Assembly: GCF_964199755.1 (NCBI RefSeq)
Contig: NC_133914.1
Location: 1,736,001-1,800,000, forward strand
Length of the DNA stretch: 64,000 nt
Source: Larus michahellis
Taxonomy: Eukaryota; Chordata; Aves; Charadriiformes; Laridae
Reading direction: 5' to 3'
The notes beneath the pieces were generated by a model. The model did no database searches. It worked only from the letters and a program-made list of their open reading frames with translations, and was not told the DNA's origin. Positions 1-38,273 of this stretch are shown here, piece after piece. Each line of letters opens with the position of its first letter. Position 1 is the stretch's first letter. Made by a program: the position numbers and the translations under genes.

Positions 1-9
1 CTTTTTCAG

Positions 10-27496
<27,487 letters not shown>

Positions 27497-29010
27497 CTGA
27501 AGTGGGGTATTTTCCTTTGAATACACATCAGAAGCACCAAACTGTGAATACGTCCAGCCTTTGGAAAATGTGTATCAAATAAGCCAAGATAATGTCACCT
27601 ACAGGCATATTTTGAACCACAGTGGATGTACAAACTGGAACTGGAAGGAAGCGAGCTGTGTAAGCTTCAAGAAACAACGTCCTGTGGCACCGATAAATCC
27701 TCTGAACAAATTCAAGACGAACTAACCCGTTTGAGTGGTGCATAAATCCTTCATCTGTTTAGGATTTTAAAAAGTTGTGAGATATTTTTTAAGGAAAATG
27801 GTTGTGTAAAATCTACCATAACACTGTTGGGCATGGAGAGCTAGACTGTGGCTCAGGTGACTCCTCAGCCTGATGGCTGGCAGTCCTTGCTGCCAAAGAA
27901 CACGTGGAGATCCTAGAGCTCTTCACGAGGACAGGAGAAAATAGTGGCGGTGTTTAGACAGTCACCTTCCATTATAACTACACGTACACATACGCTTTTC
28001 TAATTTTTTTGAAACTGGGATCAAATGTTAGGAAGGCAGAAGCCGGCATGTCTGCCAGGGAAACTATCTAAACGGGCAACCGTCTGGCTGCTCGTAAATG
28101 GTCACACGGTGCCAGAATCTAGCTCTCGCTCCGGGATGATACCAACTCTCGCTCTGTTGGGTCTCCGAGGTGGAAGAGGTGCTGTAGGTCGAACTTCAGA
28201 GCGATCATGTTACGCGACAAACGTTTCTGGGGTATGTACAGGAGAGTGACTGTCCTGGGGTCTGTGCAGAAAATCCCCTCCCTAGCCCGGTAGCTCTGCA
28301 GTCTGTCGATATAACCTAGCAAATACTGTGGTGCGCGGAAATTTTTTTTCCCCTTACGGCAGCTTTCCTTTCTCCTCTTTCCCCACTCCTATGTTTTGGG
28401 TTATTTTATAAAGGCAAATCTGGAGGGCCTTGTCATTTCAAATGAAAGATAACGTGCACTCTTTCTCTTTCCACCTTTGCAACGCGTGCAGTGTTGTACA
28501 AAGGATGCAGTATTACTTTTGACAATGGAACTGTGGTAGAAAATTACCATGTGTGTTTTTTTTCCCATCCCACCCAAAGAGATTTAGTCATAGTGTTGGA
28601 AATCGAAAGAGACCTTTTTAAGGCTTGGCTGTTACTGTGTCTTTTTGAAGAGAAAAGCTCCCACGTTGTGTTTAGAGGACGGGACATTATCAGATACTGT
28701 CTCTATCTCCGTTTTCTCAAGCTATAGATGTGTGTTTCTGGTGACCAGTGGCCACAAATTCATTGGAAACCCAAACTATTTTTAAAAAAGAGAATTGTAT
28801 GGTTTTTATCTAGCTCTGGTCAGTTCTCCATCTTCTGTAACAGGGGTCTGATATTTGATCTTGTCACTAAAATTTCAAGAGATGAAAATTGACAGCCTTG
28901 AATTATATTTCCTTTTTTTTTGTTTTGTTTGTTTTTGTTTTTTAATTATTTTTTTAGCAGTAACAAAAGTAATTTAACAAAAATAAAATCAGAAAGTAGT
29001 CTATTGACGT
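27497..29010 (+). other. ZMYM4: ZMYM4 3' UTR
   Basis: This AT-rich DNA follows the ZMYM4 stop and has no supportable open frame. A canonical AATAAA at 28982-28987 is followed by GT-rich sequence (TTGACGTTGTGTACTCGG), so cleavage near 29000-29010 is likely. A second AATAAA lies at about 29376. A T-rich tract (about 28911-28957) precedes the first signal. The exact end needs transcript data. Confidence 0.6.
28982..28987 (+). terminator. ZMYM4: Candidate ZMYM4 poly(A) signal AATAAA
   Basis: This is the first canonical hexamer in the plus strand after the ZMYM4 stop codon, about 1.5 kb downstream, and it has a GT-rich element within 30 bases. Confidence 0.5.
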
Positions 29011-29886
29011 TGTGTACTCGGTAGTCCTGTCCCTGCCTGTAACAGATTTCACTGATGTATTTTTTAATACAGAAAACTATGTGAAAAGTAAACCTGCCCC
29101 TGATTCTGTCTGATCGAAGCCCATCTGTGTCTGTCATTTCTGATCAAAGATGCTGCTTTCTCCGTGCCCTGGCCCAGCGCTCCCGGGGGAGACCTTTCGG
29201 CTGTAACACGTACCCTGCCACCAACCGCCCCGGCGCCCGGCAGCTCAGGGACGCTCCTGGAGGCTGATTTCTCGTTCTGTGAACGCTGACCTGGCCCTCC
29301 CCATAGTTATATTAAATAGTCAACCAGCAGGTGTGGTATTTTGGATTGAGGTGGTTGATAGAACACTTCGGGGTAAATAAAATCATTCTGGAAAGATTAG
29401 TCTTTAGGTCTGTGGGGGATAAAAGAAGTCTGAGCTCTCTCTGTTGCATGCAGGTGTGCCCGGAACCTCCATGGCAGTAGGAGAGGGGAAGGATCCAGGA
29501 ATTTCCGTATTTCCTGGGCATCCCCTGCGAGAGTGCCGCATCCTTGGCTGCCTTTGCCCGCTCCCTCCTGCCCTGCAGCCCCCAGGGAATAAGCAAAGCA
29601 GCAGTTGGGACAAGCTGGCGGGAGGGCAGGCACCCCGCGGGGTGGGGATTGTCTGAAAAATTATAAACCACATCTGAGTTTTCCCTTAATAGACATTAAC
29701 AGAAATATTCCCATAAAGTAGTATGTTTGTATCTCACGAGCAACGTACTCATTTCTTCTTTCTCTGAAGACCATCACTCTTTCTTGTCTGTGAACGCTCT
29801 GACATGCGTTAATTTTTTCCAGGTCCCTGGAACGAAAGATATTTGCCCTTCCTGTTCTCTCAGCAGGGAAAGTTAAATCGCTTGAC

Positions 29887-29938
29887 GCTGGCCTGGCTGA
29901 CGGCAGAGTTGTTAAACGTTGTGCAAACTCCTTTTACT
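29887..29938. repeat. 52-bp element, copy A
   Basis: This segment matches 35450-35501 at 45 of 52 positions, without gaps and mostly with transition differences. The flanks on both sides do not match. It is intergenic; copy B lies in an ISG12 intron just past a splice donor. It may be an ancient repeat core or a shared regulatory element; I do not recognise the family. Confidence 0.75.
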
Positions 29939-32038
29939 TAGTAGCTCGGGGGTGAGAAAGGGCTCAGCGCAGTTTGATGATGGAATGGACAGAAGTAGTT
30001 TCAGTTTCTCGGGTCAGACGCCTTCTGCTTGGAGGCCCTTTGGGAGCCGTCTGCGTGTTTTGGGAGGTACCTGGGCGATCTTTGCCCCTCGAGCAATTTC
30101 TAGTCAGCCCAGCTGGAGTTCACACTGACTTAGAAGCTGGATTACCGTGAAGCGTTAAAATAGATTTATAGCTTATGCACACAGGATGAAAGTTCTGAAC
30201 GCTTAGACAAAGTTGGCTGTAACGAACATACCCGAATCATTTGCTAACAATGTTTATTACTTTGAAATATTCTTTTAAGGAGAAAAATCATGCTGTAGTC
30301 TCAGTGTGGACAGAGAAACTGTTAACAAAGATGAGCGTGAGAAAGAAAACCAGGAGATGCTGCTTCCTGCTGGCAGGGTTTCTGTGGCCGTGGTGTCCTG
30401 CTGCCGCCTGCCGCAGCAGACGCGGGCGGTGTGAGTCCCCTCCCTTCTCGGGGTGGTGGCAGGGCTGCGTCGTGTTGCTCCTTACCGGCTGCGTTCACAG
30501 TGCTGGCTGATAACGCCAGGCTCTGGATTTTGCAGAGGTGTTCGGTTAAAATGCTTCTGGAGCCTGGCTGTTGCCTCCGGGTTCTCGGTGACAACCTGCC
30601 GCTCTCTCCTGGCTTCGCCGGAGTAGAGAAGGAAACCGGGGGCACGCTGGATGCCACAGAATTAGGTGCAAAAAGAAGTTAAAGTGTCTTACGAGTTATT
30701 CTACCAACTACTGATCTAAAAGAGACCCGTGGGTTTCTCTGGCAGGAGTCTCCAGCCGAGTGATGGCTCCTCGGAGACTTGAAAGGAAAGGGCAGAAGGT
30801 CCCTTGCCGGGCGTTTTCCCGGGGGTGCTCCCGCCGAGGCACGGCTCCAGAGGAGGCGTTAGTGCCAGGGTCACGGGAGTGACTCTGAACGCGCAGTAAA
30901 GCCCTTGGGTTTTGGTAACAATCTCCGTAACTCTTCTCAGTCCCTTGAGCAGTAGTTTCACTGTTGCCTTAAACCAACCCAACAGAACAAATGCTCACGT
31001 ATAAAATCCTTGCAATGCCCGTCTCAAACCACCGGCACCGCGCTCACTGTCTAGGCTGGAGTTTTGCTCCCGTCGGCGCAACAAGTTCCCCCTTTTTGTC
31101 TTTCACGTGTCATCCATTTTAAACGTGCGTAAGAGAGCAGAGGCAAAATTAACATTTGCTGTCTCCTATTAAATAGCTGCTCATCTGAGCACGTCCCCTG
31201 GAGCATCACCAGCCTTACCGGATTTAAAGAAATAACGAGTTTTGAGGAGTTGAGCTACTGAGCGGTGCTTGTTCCTTTCTTTTGCAAGGGAAACCATCCA
31301 GTTTTGAGGATGGTGTTTTGTAACCGAGTACGGGCACCAAAAAAATGTGTAAAAATCGTGGACTGTTGCTGGGGAGAAAGTCTAGATGGAGTTTTGGGAG
31401 CAGTGAAGCCGGATGGGCGCGTGCTGTGCTGCAGGCCGGAGACCCGGTTTTGCCTCGCCGAGGGGGGTGTGCGTGGAGCAGGCGGCAGCCACCACTTCCC
31501 ATCTCCTCCTCCTCAGAGGGTGAAATGGCAAGGCTGGTCCCTGCGTGACTACCTCCTCTCGGCTCACTGTGGTCGCCGGCCGGAGAGCAGTCTCTCTGCC
31601 CAGCGGGACGGCTGCAGATGAGTGGGGCGGGCAGGGCGAGCTCTGCTTTTCTTCCCTGGGAGGAAACGGTTGGCTTGAAAACAGGGGTTGAGTGGTTTTG
31701 CGCAATATCGTTGTGTTTTTTAAGGAGTTGACTCCAGCCCTTCTTTTAGAAGGTGGATTTTTTGAACTAAGAGGAGAAATGACTCCTTTAGTCTGACCGC
31801 CGGCATGAACAGATCCCCTCCACCATCACCCCGTGGCTCCCCTGTCAAGCCCATAGCACTTGGCTGAGCTCTAGGATCTTACGTTTTTATCTTCAGGTTC
31901 CTCCCCCTGCCATTTCCAAGAAGCATTAGATAACTTTTGCGTTGTGTTTTATGAGGAAACTGTTGTGGACGTGCCAGAAAGAGCGAGTGATAGCAGAGCG
32001 AGTGGTGGCAGAGGAGCCGGGGGGTGTGGGAAGGGTCT

Positions 32039-32078
32039 GGGGGTGGGACGCTCTTACCGGGGGTGGGACGCTCTTATC
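32039..32078. repeat. 20-bp tandem duplication
   Basis: The unit GGGGGTGGGACGCTCTTACC is repeated twice in a row with one change (ACC to ATC at the end). The DNA is intergenic and no function is visible. Confidence 0.85.
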
Positions 32079-34275
32079 ACGTCTGGGCTGCCTTGGCCAA
32101 GTGGGCGATTGTACTCAGCGAGAGAATAACATGGATATTTAAGTGGCTAGGTTTCATCATTTTATATTCAAAGCATCTCAGTTGGATGCTGTTAAGACAA
32201 ACTAGTGGCTGTGAGCGTGGGTCATAGATGGGGCCAACTTGGAGAGAACCTGAATTTAGGAGCGTTTCAGTTCCCGCGTGCCAGCTCGTCTGCTGTTTCG
32301 TGGCAAACTGCTAAACCTGCAACAGCTATTTCGTTTTTCAGCTGTCATCAATAGATGCTGCTGCCATGGAGGTCGTTAGGGCTCATTCGATGGCACCAGT
32401 GCTAGCGCTGGTCCAGGGAGTGCTGCGAGGTTGTAGAATGGTTTTAAGAGCCGTAAAGGCTTGAAGGAACTTGGGCATCTTGGATTCTTCTAGCCCTAAA
32501 TTTAAATTTCTCTTGGACATAACACTAAGCTATTGGTTGGACATTCACTGAGCTATTGGTTTTTCACCAGAGATACAGTTTTTATTAAAGAAACAAAACC
32601 CGACCAATCTTAGATTGTCACCTGCTTGGAGGGGAAGAGGGCATTTATTACAGAGGGAATTAAACAGTTAAGGTAAACAAAGCATCAAACACCAAAGCTC
32701 AAAACGTGCCCAAAGGGCACAACTTTAATACAAACCCGGTTCAGCTGCCCGGAGTTCAGACTCACGGATGCCTCTGCAGCAGCCGCGTTAGCGACAGCTG
32801 GCTGAATTCTGGGCTTAATTGTTGGCTATTAGATATCCAAACGAACAGCAGAGCTGGGGTCTCAGATCTACGAGCCCTGGAGCGCGTTGAACCTATTTAT
32901 AACACAAAAAGCCAGAACAATTTGGAAAGGTCTTTGGAAAGGTCTTTTTGACCAGCTGGGAGCCCGGCTTCTTCCTTTAAGAGCAGGGTGTGGGCAAAAC
33001 TCTTGACTTTCTCCCCATTTTAAGCCACCGATGGGTGCTGCAGCCCAGGACCCAGCGTACACGCCGCGTCGCTGCTGCTGTGGAGACGGAGCCCCACGTT
33101 TCGTCCCTTGCCAATCTGTACCTCGGTTGTACCCAGCTGTAAATTGGCCAGCCTTCTCCTACCTCGTCTGGGCATTACCAATCAGGCTAAATTCTGCAGG
33201 ACGCTTTGCAGCCCCGTGATGAAAGGTGCTATATAACTGCAAAGTGTCACTTCAAAAGATTTAAATAGGCCACCAGTGCATCATAACCTATATTAAAAAG
33301 ACTTTTTCTTATATGAGAATTTATAGAGTTCAATGTATGGTATTAATAAGTGAATTACTGAGACCCCAAAAATAGTTTTTTGTTTGAATCGTATCTGTAT
33401 TCTGGAAAAGTGATTAAAAAACTTTAACCTTAATAAAAGAGTACATCCTCATTTCCTGTATGATGCTGGAATCTAAGTTTAAAAGCAGAATCTTGCAGAT
33501 TTTAAGGGCTGGGGGGGAAGGGTCTGGTTGTTTTTAAGCCAGTATTTAAATAGCAGCTTAATATCTTACCCCAGCAAGGCTTGGGCTTCCCCATGTGGCT
33601 GTAGCGCAGCCCAAAACCGCAGCCCAAGTTTTGCTCCTCTCTGAAGCCTCTGGGAGCAGCAGCAATGAGATCCATCACCAGTGAGTCGTTGGGGCATCTC
33701 CCCCACATGGAATGCAGTGGAACCGGTGGCTGCTGGAGCTGTGCCCGATGTGGGACCCCCCCCCATGTGGGAGCCAGCATCGCCTTCGCTCCGGTGCCCT
33801 GAAGGGCCAGAATCGCCCAAGAGCCACAAGTGACACGGAAACGCCATCGTTACCCAGAGTTTGATGTGGCTCCCAGTAAGGGCAGGGAACATCTCCTGGC
33901 TTCCCAAGTGAGGTCCCCGAGGCTCCTCGGCGTTAGGAGCCACCAAAGCTTTACTCAGGGCAGGGTTTAAGGCCCCGATCATGCAGCTGCTTTACACTTA
34001 TTTTGAACCGCGCTGGTGCGGCTGGAGCCAGGCGGGTGCCCGTGCAGCCAGCGGAGCCTGGCCAAGTGGAGACGGGCCTTGGGGATGAAAGAGGGTGTGA
34101 GAAAACACATACGGATCCCAAGCAAAAAAATTACACGACTGCCAATTAAATATTCCCAGCAGCCTGAAGAATGAGCAGCCAAAACCATGGCATCCTGGTG
34201 TGGCCACGGTCACCAAGAGGCAGCATAGGGGTGTCCGGGGTGCAAGGGAGAGCATTTGTTCTAATGAAGGCTTAA

Positions 34276-34307
34276 TATATCATTATTATTGTTGTTGTTA
34301 TTATTAC
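34276..34307. repeat. TTA/TTG simple repeat
   Basis: Short trinucleotide-like run (ATTATTATTGTTGTTGTTAT) in intergenic DNA. Confidence 0.8.
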
Positions 34308-35079
34308 AGAGCTGGCACTTTCCTACCATCGTTCGAGGGGAGCTGGGTTTCCAGAGGGATAGCTGGGGTTCACTGCAGGAGACAGGGAAAAATTGGAAAT
34401 GGGATTAAGAATGATGGCGCATGAACTGCAGCAGCAGCAGGGAAATACTGTGTCCGCTTGTTGCCCAAGGCTGTCGCTTCATGCGTTTACTTTCGGTAAT
34501 TGATTACAGAGAGTACAGTGACTGAAACCCAGCTGGTCGCCAGGGAGAGCCAGTGCCGGGGTGGGGGACGATGACGACAGGGGGGACGACACACAATGGG
34601 GAACACCACGTGTTGTTTCTGGAGGTTGACCACCCCTTCAACCCCCGCCCCTACCCCCTCCCGCTAAGGGCCAAAGCTTCTCGCAGCCGCGCAGTGACTT
34701 CCATTCCCTGTACACTTCACCAACATGAGGAAGGAATGTCCCTCCGCCAAACCAGGACCGACGTGACCAAGTGTGACCAGACACCAGGTTCGATTTGGGT
34801 ATAAATGAAGCCCCGCAGAGGGAAAATTGGGTCTGTCCCCTCTGAGCAGCAGCGATACAGTTTGGGGACGCTCCCCGTGCATCGGGACGCTGCCCACAGT
34901 AACTCCAGACAGGTCGAGAGCCCTGGCCTTACTCGGTGAGCAACTGCACATTTTGGATCCTCGTTTCCAGAACTCAGGAATTCTTACGTCCTCTGCGTAG
35001 TATTAGTTCCATTTTACATGCTGAACCTGTGGTTTATTAATTATGTTGGAGTCTTAAAGAATTTTGGTTAGCATCACGT

Positions 35080-35268
35080 TCTTTGCTTAGAATAAAGTTT
35101 ATTTTGAGTTTATCACCTCCCTGATTTAATTTTCTTGTAAGCCTCCGCAACAGCATGGGAGAGATGCAGGGGGTCCCAGTGGGGGTCCAGGGGGGGTGTC
35201 CCAGCAGTGGTCTGGTGTTGCGCAGTCACAGCAGACATCAGCGAGGGGCCTGGTGCGGTCACAGCTCG
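35080..35268 (-). other. IFI6: 3' UTR of the ISG12/IFI6-family gene
   Basis: On the minus strand the TGA at 35269-35271 is followed by about 170 bases before AATAAA (plus-strand TTTATT at 35098-35103). Cleavage about 15-20 bases further is expected. The signal partly overlaps a plus-strand AATAAA (35091-35096), so the site AATAAAGTTTATT carries hexamers in both directions. Confidence 0.6.
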
Positions 35269-37789
35269 TCAGAACCGAGCAGCCCCGGTGGCAGCCCCGA
35301 CGGCCGTCAGGGCAGCCTGCACAGCTGTGGGGACTCCTGCTGCCCCTGAGGAAGAGGAGGAGGAATCAGCCCGAGCCCCCCAGCCCCAGCATGGGGCCCC
35401 CACTGCGCCCCGTTGCCTGGGCGAGCTCCCCCAAGTGGAATGGCTGGAAGCTGGCCCGGCTGACAGCAAAGCTGTAAAACATTGTGCGAACTCCTTTTAC
35501 TCCCCACTCACCGATGGACTGCAGCACGGCCACGGTGCTGCCAGCAGCCACTCCTCCGCCGTTGGCTATGGCAGCTGCCGACATCATCTTGGCAGCCACC
35601 GACCCAGCAGTGATGCCGGCTGCTGTAAACCCCAGCGCACCGACGGCCATCGGGACACCGACGGCTGCCAATCCTGCAGGCAGGAGACCGCGGTGTTAGG
35701 GGGGGTCTCTGCGACCCACATCTCCCCTGCCACCAACGCGCCCAGGAAGGACAGTTTTGGGCCTACTGCGTTCAGTTTTGGGCCCCTCGCTACAAGAGGG
35801 ACATTGAGGTGTTGGAGCGTGTCCAGAGAAGGGCTACAAAGCTGGTGAGGGGTCTGGAGGACAAACCTTATAAAGAACGACTGAGGGAGCTGGGGTTGTT
35901 TAGCCTGGAGAAGAGGAGGCTGAGGGGAGACCTTATCACCCTCTACAACTACCTGAAAGGAGGTTGTAGAGAGATGGGGGCTGACCTCTTCTCCCTGGTG
36001 ACAAGTGATAGGACGAGAGGGAACGGGTTCAAGTTACGTCAGGGGAGGTTTAGATTGGATATTAGGAAACATTTCTTCACTGAAAGGGTTATTAAACATT
36101 GGAATAGGCTGCCCAGGGAGATGGTGGCTTCACCATCCCTGGAGGTGTTTAAAAAAAGGGTAGATGGGGCACTGAGGGACATGGTTTAGAAGTGGCTCTT
36201 GTCAGGGTAGGCTAAAGGTTGGACTCGATGATCTTAAAGGTCCCTTCCAACCTCAACAATTCTATGATTCTATGACAGAGGTGTCAGAGTGGGGAGCGAG
36301 GGCTGTGGGGTGAGGAGATGGGGACACCCTAGTCTTGGAGAGGGAGAGGGAGAGGCGAGGCGAGGCGAGGCGAGGCGAGGCGAGGCGAGGCGAGGAGAGG
36401 AGAGGAGAGGAGAGGCGAGGAGAGGCGAGGCGAGGCGAGGAGAGGAGAGGAGAGGAGAGGAGAGGAGAGGAGAGGAGAGGCGAGGCGAGGCGAGGCGAGG
36501 CGAGGAGAGGAGAGGCGAGGAGAGGCGAGGCGAGGCGAGGCGAGGCGAGGCGAGGAGAGGAGAGGCGAGGAGAGGAGAGGAGAGGAGAGGAGAGGAGAGG
36601 CGAGGCGAGGAGAGGAGAGGAGAGGAGAGGAGAGGAGAGGAGAGGAGAGGAGAGGAGAGGAGAGGAGGCGTGCGGGGCTGTAGCAGCAGCTGCGGACACA
36701 TCTTCAGGCTCAGGCCAGCGCTGCCCCCTCCCTCGCCGCAGCACCCCAAGCCTCCCCGGCACTGGCAGCCCCCAGCCCGGCCGGGTCCCCGCTGCCAGCC
36801 CTGCGATGGCACCGGGCAGGGACCCGAGCGCTGCCGACCGCAGCGTCGCAGAACGGTTCGGGTTGGAAGGGACCTTAAAAGCTCATCTGGTTCCAACCCC
36901 CTGCCCGGGGCAGGGACACCTCCCACCACACCAGGCTGCTCCGCTGGACCCTCCCCCGTCCCGCCCCGGGGCCGGCCCCGCTCGGCGCATCACGACGTGG
37001 GGGGGGGGGAAGGATGCGGAGACCGCGTTGAGGGGTCTTTATTTGGGGGTCAGATACAGCGGGGGGGCACGGGAGAGATGCAAAGGGTCCGGGTGTGCGG
37101 TGTGTGTGTGTGGGGGGGGGTGTGTGCGTGTCCCCAGGCTGCAAAACCCGCGTCACTCCTCAGCCACACGCGTCCCCCAGCCCCGAAACGGGGGGGCCGT
37201 GGAGGCAGAGCTCCAGCCCGGCCGGGACAGCCCGGACAGAGCGAGTGGTGCAGGTCCCGGGGCCAAACTTCCCTAGTGGGGGCTTCAAGGAGGTGCTGCA
37301 CGCTGGGGGCAGCGCTTGGGCAGGGGGCGGCACCCCCCGACAGGGCCCTGGGTGGGCAGAGCTGCGGCGTGACGCCCCGCCAAAGTGATTTACTCCCGCA
37401 CGGCACCGCCCCCCCACCCCCACCCCCCCCCACCCCGCGCCCCCCAGGGTCTTACCGAGCCCTGCGGTCGCCCCCATGACAATGCCGAGAAAATCTGTAA
37501 CGAAGGAGAGATGGCGGGCGGTCAGTCGGCAGGGCTGTCAGCGGGGGGGGCTCCTCCACCCCCTGCCCGCACCCCCGGCTCCCTCCTGCCCGCCGGAGCC
37601 GCGTCTGCCCCTTCCCGGGAGCATCGCGGCGCCTCCCCCCGCCCGGGCGGCGCCTCCCCGAGGTGTGGGGGAGGGAGACCCGGCCGGCCCGAGCCCCTCA
37701 GCCCCCACTCAGCCCCCGCTCGAAAGCGGAGGGAGGTTCGGTGCGTGCCCAGGGGCCGGTGCCCCGCGTCCCCCGCGCCGCTTACCCAT
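35269..37789 (-). CDS. IFI6: ISG12/IFI6-family interferon-inducible small membrane protein
   Basis: Four minus-strand coding exons: 37786-37789 (ATGG, in a CCACCATGG context), 37456-37494, 35512-35673 and 35269-35345. All borders are GT-AG and phases agree. The joined product is 93 residues and almost entirely hydrophobic and small. It has the Ifi-6-16 family core, with [20 protein letters not shown] followed by [17 protein letters not shown] and LQSIGAAG. The family localises to mitochondrial or ER membranes and affects apoptosis and antiviral defence. A non-coding first exon probably lies near 38153-38200, with a second non-coding stretch to 37854 before the ATG. ISRE, GAS and CRE sites lie just upstream. 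The family is certain; the paralogue (IFI6 or an IFI27-like form) is inferred from synteny with human 1p. Confidence 0.88.
35450..35501. repeat. 52-bp element, copy B
   Basis: This is the counterpart of 29887-29938 (45 of 52 identical). It begins 10 bases past the 5' splice site of the ISG12 exon ending at 35512, so it is intronic in the sense transcript. Confidence 0.75.
35750..36276 (+). mobile_element. CR1 LINE 3' fragment
   Basis: The sequence encodes the C-terminal end of CR1 reverse transcriptase ([15 protein letters not shown] at about 35809, then [19 protein letters not shown] and [10 protein letters not shown]). It is followed by the CR1 3' UTR and the avian tail ATTCTATGATTCTATGA. 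The frame is open for 126 codons (35809-36189), so it is not old, but it is strongly 5'-truncated. It is inserted antisense in the ISG12-family intron. Confidence 0.95.
36352..36666. repeat. GAGGC/GAGGA pentamer array, about 63 units
   Basis: A pure 5-bp tandem array whose only variation is the last base of each unit (C or A), in irregular blocks. It is polypurine on the plus strand, so transcripts of the host gene carry a pyrimidine tract. All frames are open because the unit has no stop; the long open frames across it are artefacts. It starts about 75 bases beyond the CR1 tail. Confidence 0.97.
36847..36942 (-). mobile_element. Short CR1 3' fragment, reverse orientation
   Basis: GGTTGGAAGGGACCTTAAAA followed by the TTCCAACCCC and CAGGGACACC blocks is the reverse complement of the CR1 3' end. 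The extreme tail is missing. It lies in the same intron as the longer CR1 piece, in opposite orientation. Confidence 0.85.
37098..37450. repeat. Low-complexity G- and C-homopolymer stretches
   Basis: The stretch includes a GTGTGTGTG plus G9 run (about 37098-37122) and an imperfect C-run block (about 37407-37446) in the ISG12 intron. Such runs are error-prone in assemblies. Confidence 0.7.
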
Positions 37790-37854
37790 GGTGGGCTGTC
37801 CTGGGCGGGCAGCGCTGGAGCGGGAGGTGTGCGGGGTGCGCTCCGAGCCTGGTC
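37786..37854 (-). other. IFI6: ISG12-family exon carrying the start codon
   Basis: The acceptor CCCCGCAG precedes 37854 and the donor ATGG|GTAAGC follows 37786 on the minus strand. The exon is almost all 5' UTR; the ATG lies in its last four bases within a full Kozak context. A start codon at the very end of an exon is compatible with the family's usual split gene. Confidence 0.8.
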
Positions 37855-38219
37855 CTGCGGGGAGCAAGTGCAAGAGTTTCCTCCCAAGGTGGTGGGGGCG
37901 GCGAGCGGGGCCGGCCACAGCTCCCACAGCCACCGCCCCCGTCCCCCAGGAGCCCCCGTCACCCCCCCCCAAAAGCAGAGACACCACCCCCCCACCACCA
38001 GACCCCGCGTTTCTTCCCAGCCCGGGGCTCCCCGGCCGCTCCGCCAGCCCAGCGGGGTGAGCAGCCCCCCACCTTTGTAACACCCCGCCCCCGGGAAAAG
38101 GGGTGTCCCCAAACACCCACCGTGGGGCCCCGGCACCCTGTGCCACCAACCTCTCCGGCCGCCGCCGCCGAGCGCTCTGAGCTGCGCCGGTGCCCGGTGC
38201 TGGCGACACGGCCCTCGGG

Positions 38220-38227
38220 TGACGTCA
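38220..38227. promoter_or_regulatory. CRE palindrome TGACGTCA
   Basis: This is a full CREB/ATF consensus between the GAS site and the presumed first exon of the ISG12-family gene, in GC-rich promoter DNA. Confidence 0.6.
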
Positions 38228-38238
38228 CGGCCGAGAAT

Positions 38239-38247
38239 TTCTGAGAA
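38239..38247. promoter_or_regulatory. GAS (STAT1) site
   Basis: TTCTGAGAA is a perfect TTCNNNGAA palindrome, 12 bases from the ISRE. The pairing suggests response to both type I and type II interferon; that is inference. Confidence 0.65.
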
Positions 38248-38259
38248 ACGGCTCCGCGC

Positions 38260-38273
38260 AGTTTCGTTTTCCC
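38260..38273 (-). promoter_or_regulatory. ISRE in the ISG12 promoter
   Basis: Plus-strand AGTTTCGTTTTCCC, i.e. GGGAAAACGAAACT on the gene's strand, fits the GAAANNGAAACT interferon-stimulated response element exactly. It lies about 70-110 bases upstream of the likely first exon, the usual place for ISGF3 binding. Confidence 0.85.

Larger units (their letters stand above)
29011..35079. other. Intergenic DNA between ZMYM4 and the ISG12-family gene
   Basis: I see no supported protein gene here. Open frames up to about 138 codons lack recognisable domains and splice context. Contents: one copy of a 52-bp near-duplicate (29887-29938), a 20-bp tandem repeat (32039-32078), a perfect MEF2 consensus CTATTTATAA (32893-32902), an AT-rich patch (about 33230-33450) with another MEF2-like site CCAAAAATAG, and a TTA/TTG simple repeat (about 34276-34307). 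Confidence 0.7.

Noticed and set aside
35269-35469. 66-codon minus frame taken as one uninterrupted ISG12 terminal exon
   Set aside because: Only the part after the acceptor CCTCTTCCTCAG (35345 down to 35269) has the family sequence and the right phase; the rest is intron.
35809-36189. 126-codon plus-strand frame as a host gene
   Set aside because: It is the C-terminal end of a CR1 reverse transcriptase in a 5'-truncated LINE copy.
36289-37479. Open frames of 396 and 313 codons on the plus strand and 219 on the minus strand
   Set aside because: They run through the GAGGM pentamer array, which has no stop in any frame, and through a CR1 scrap. Their length is an artefact.
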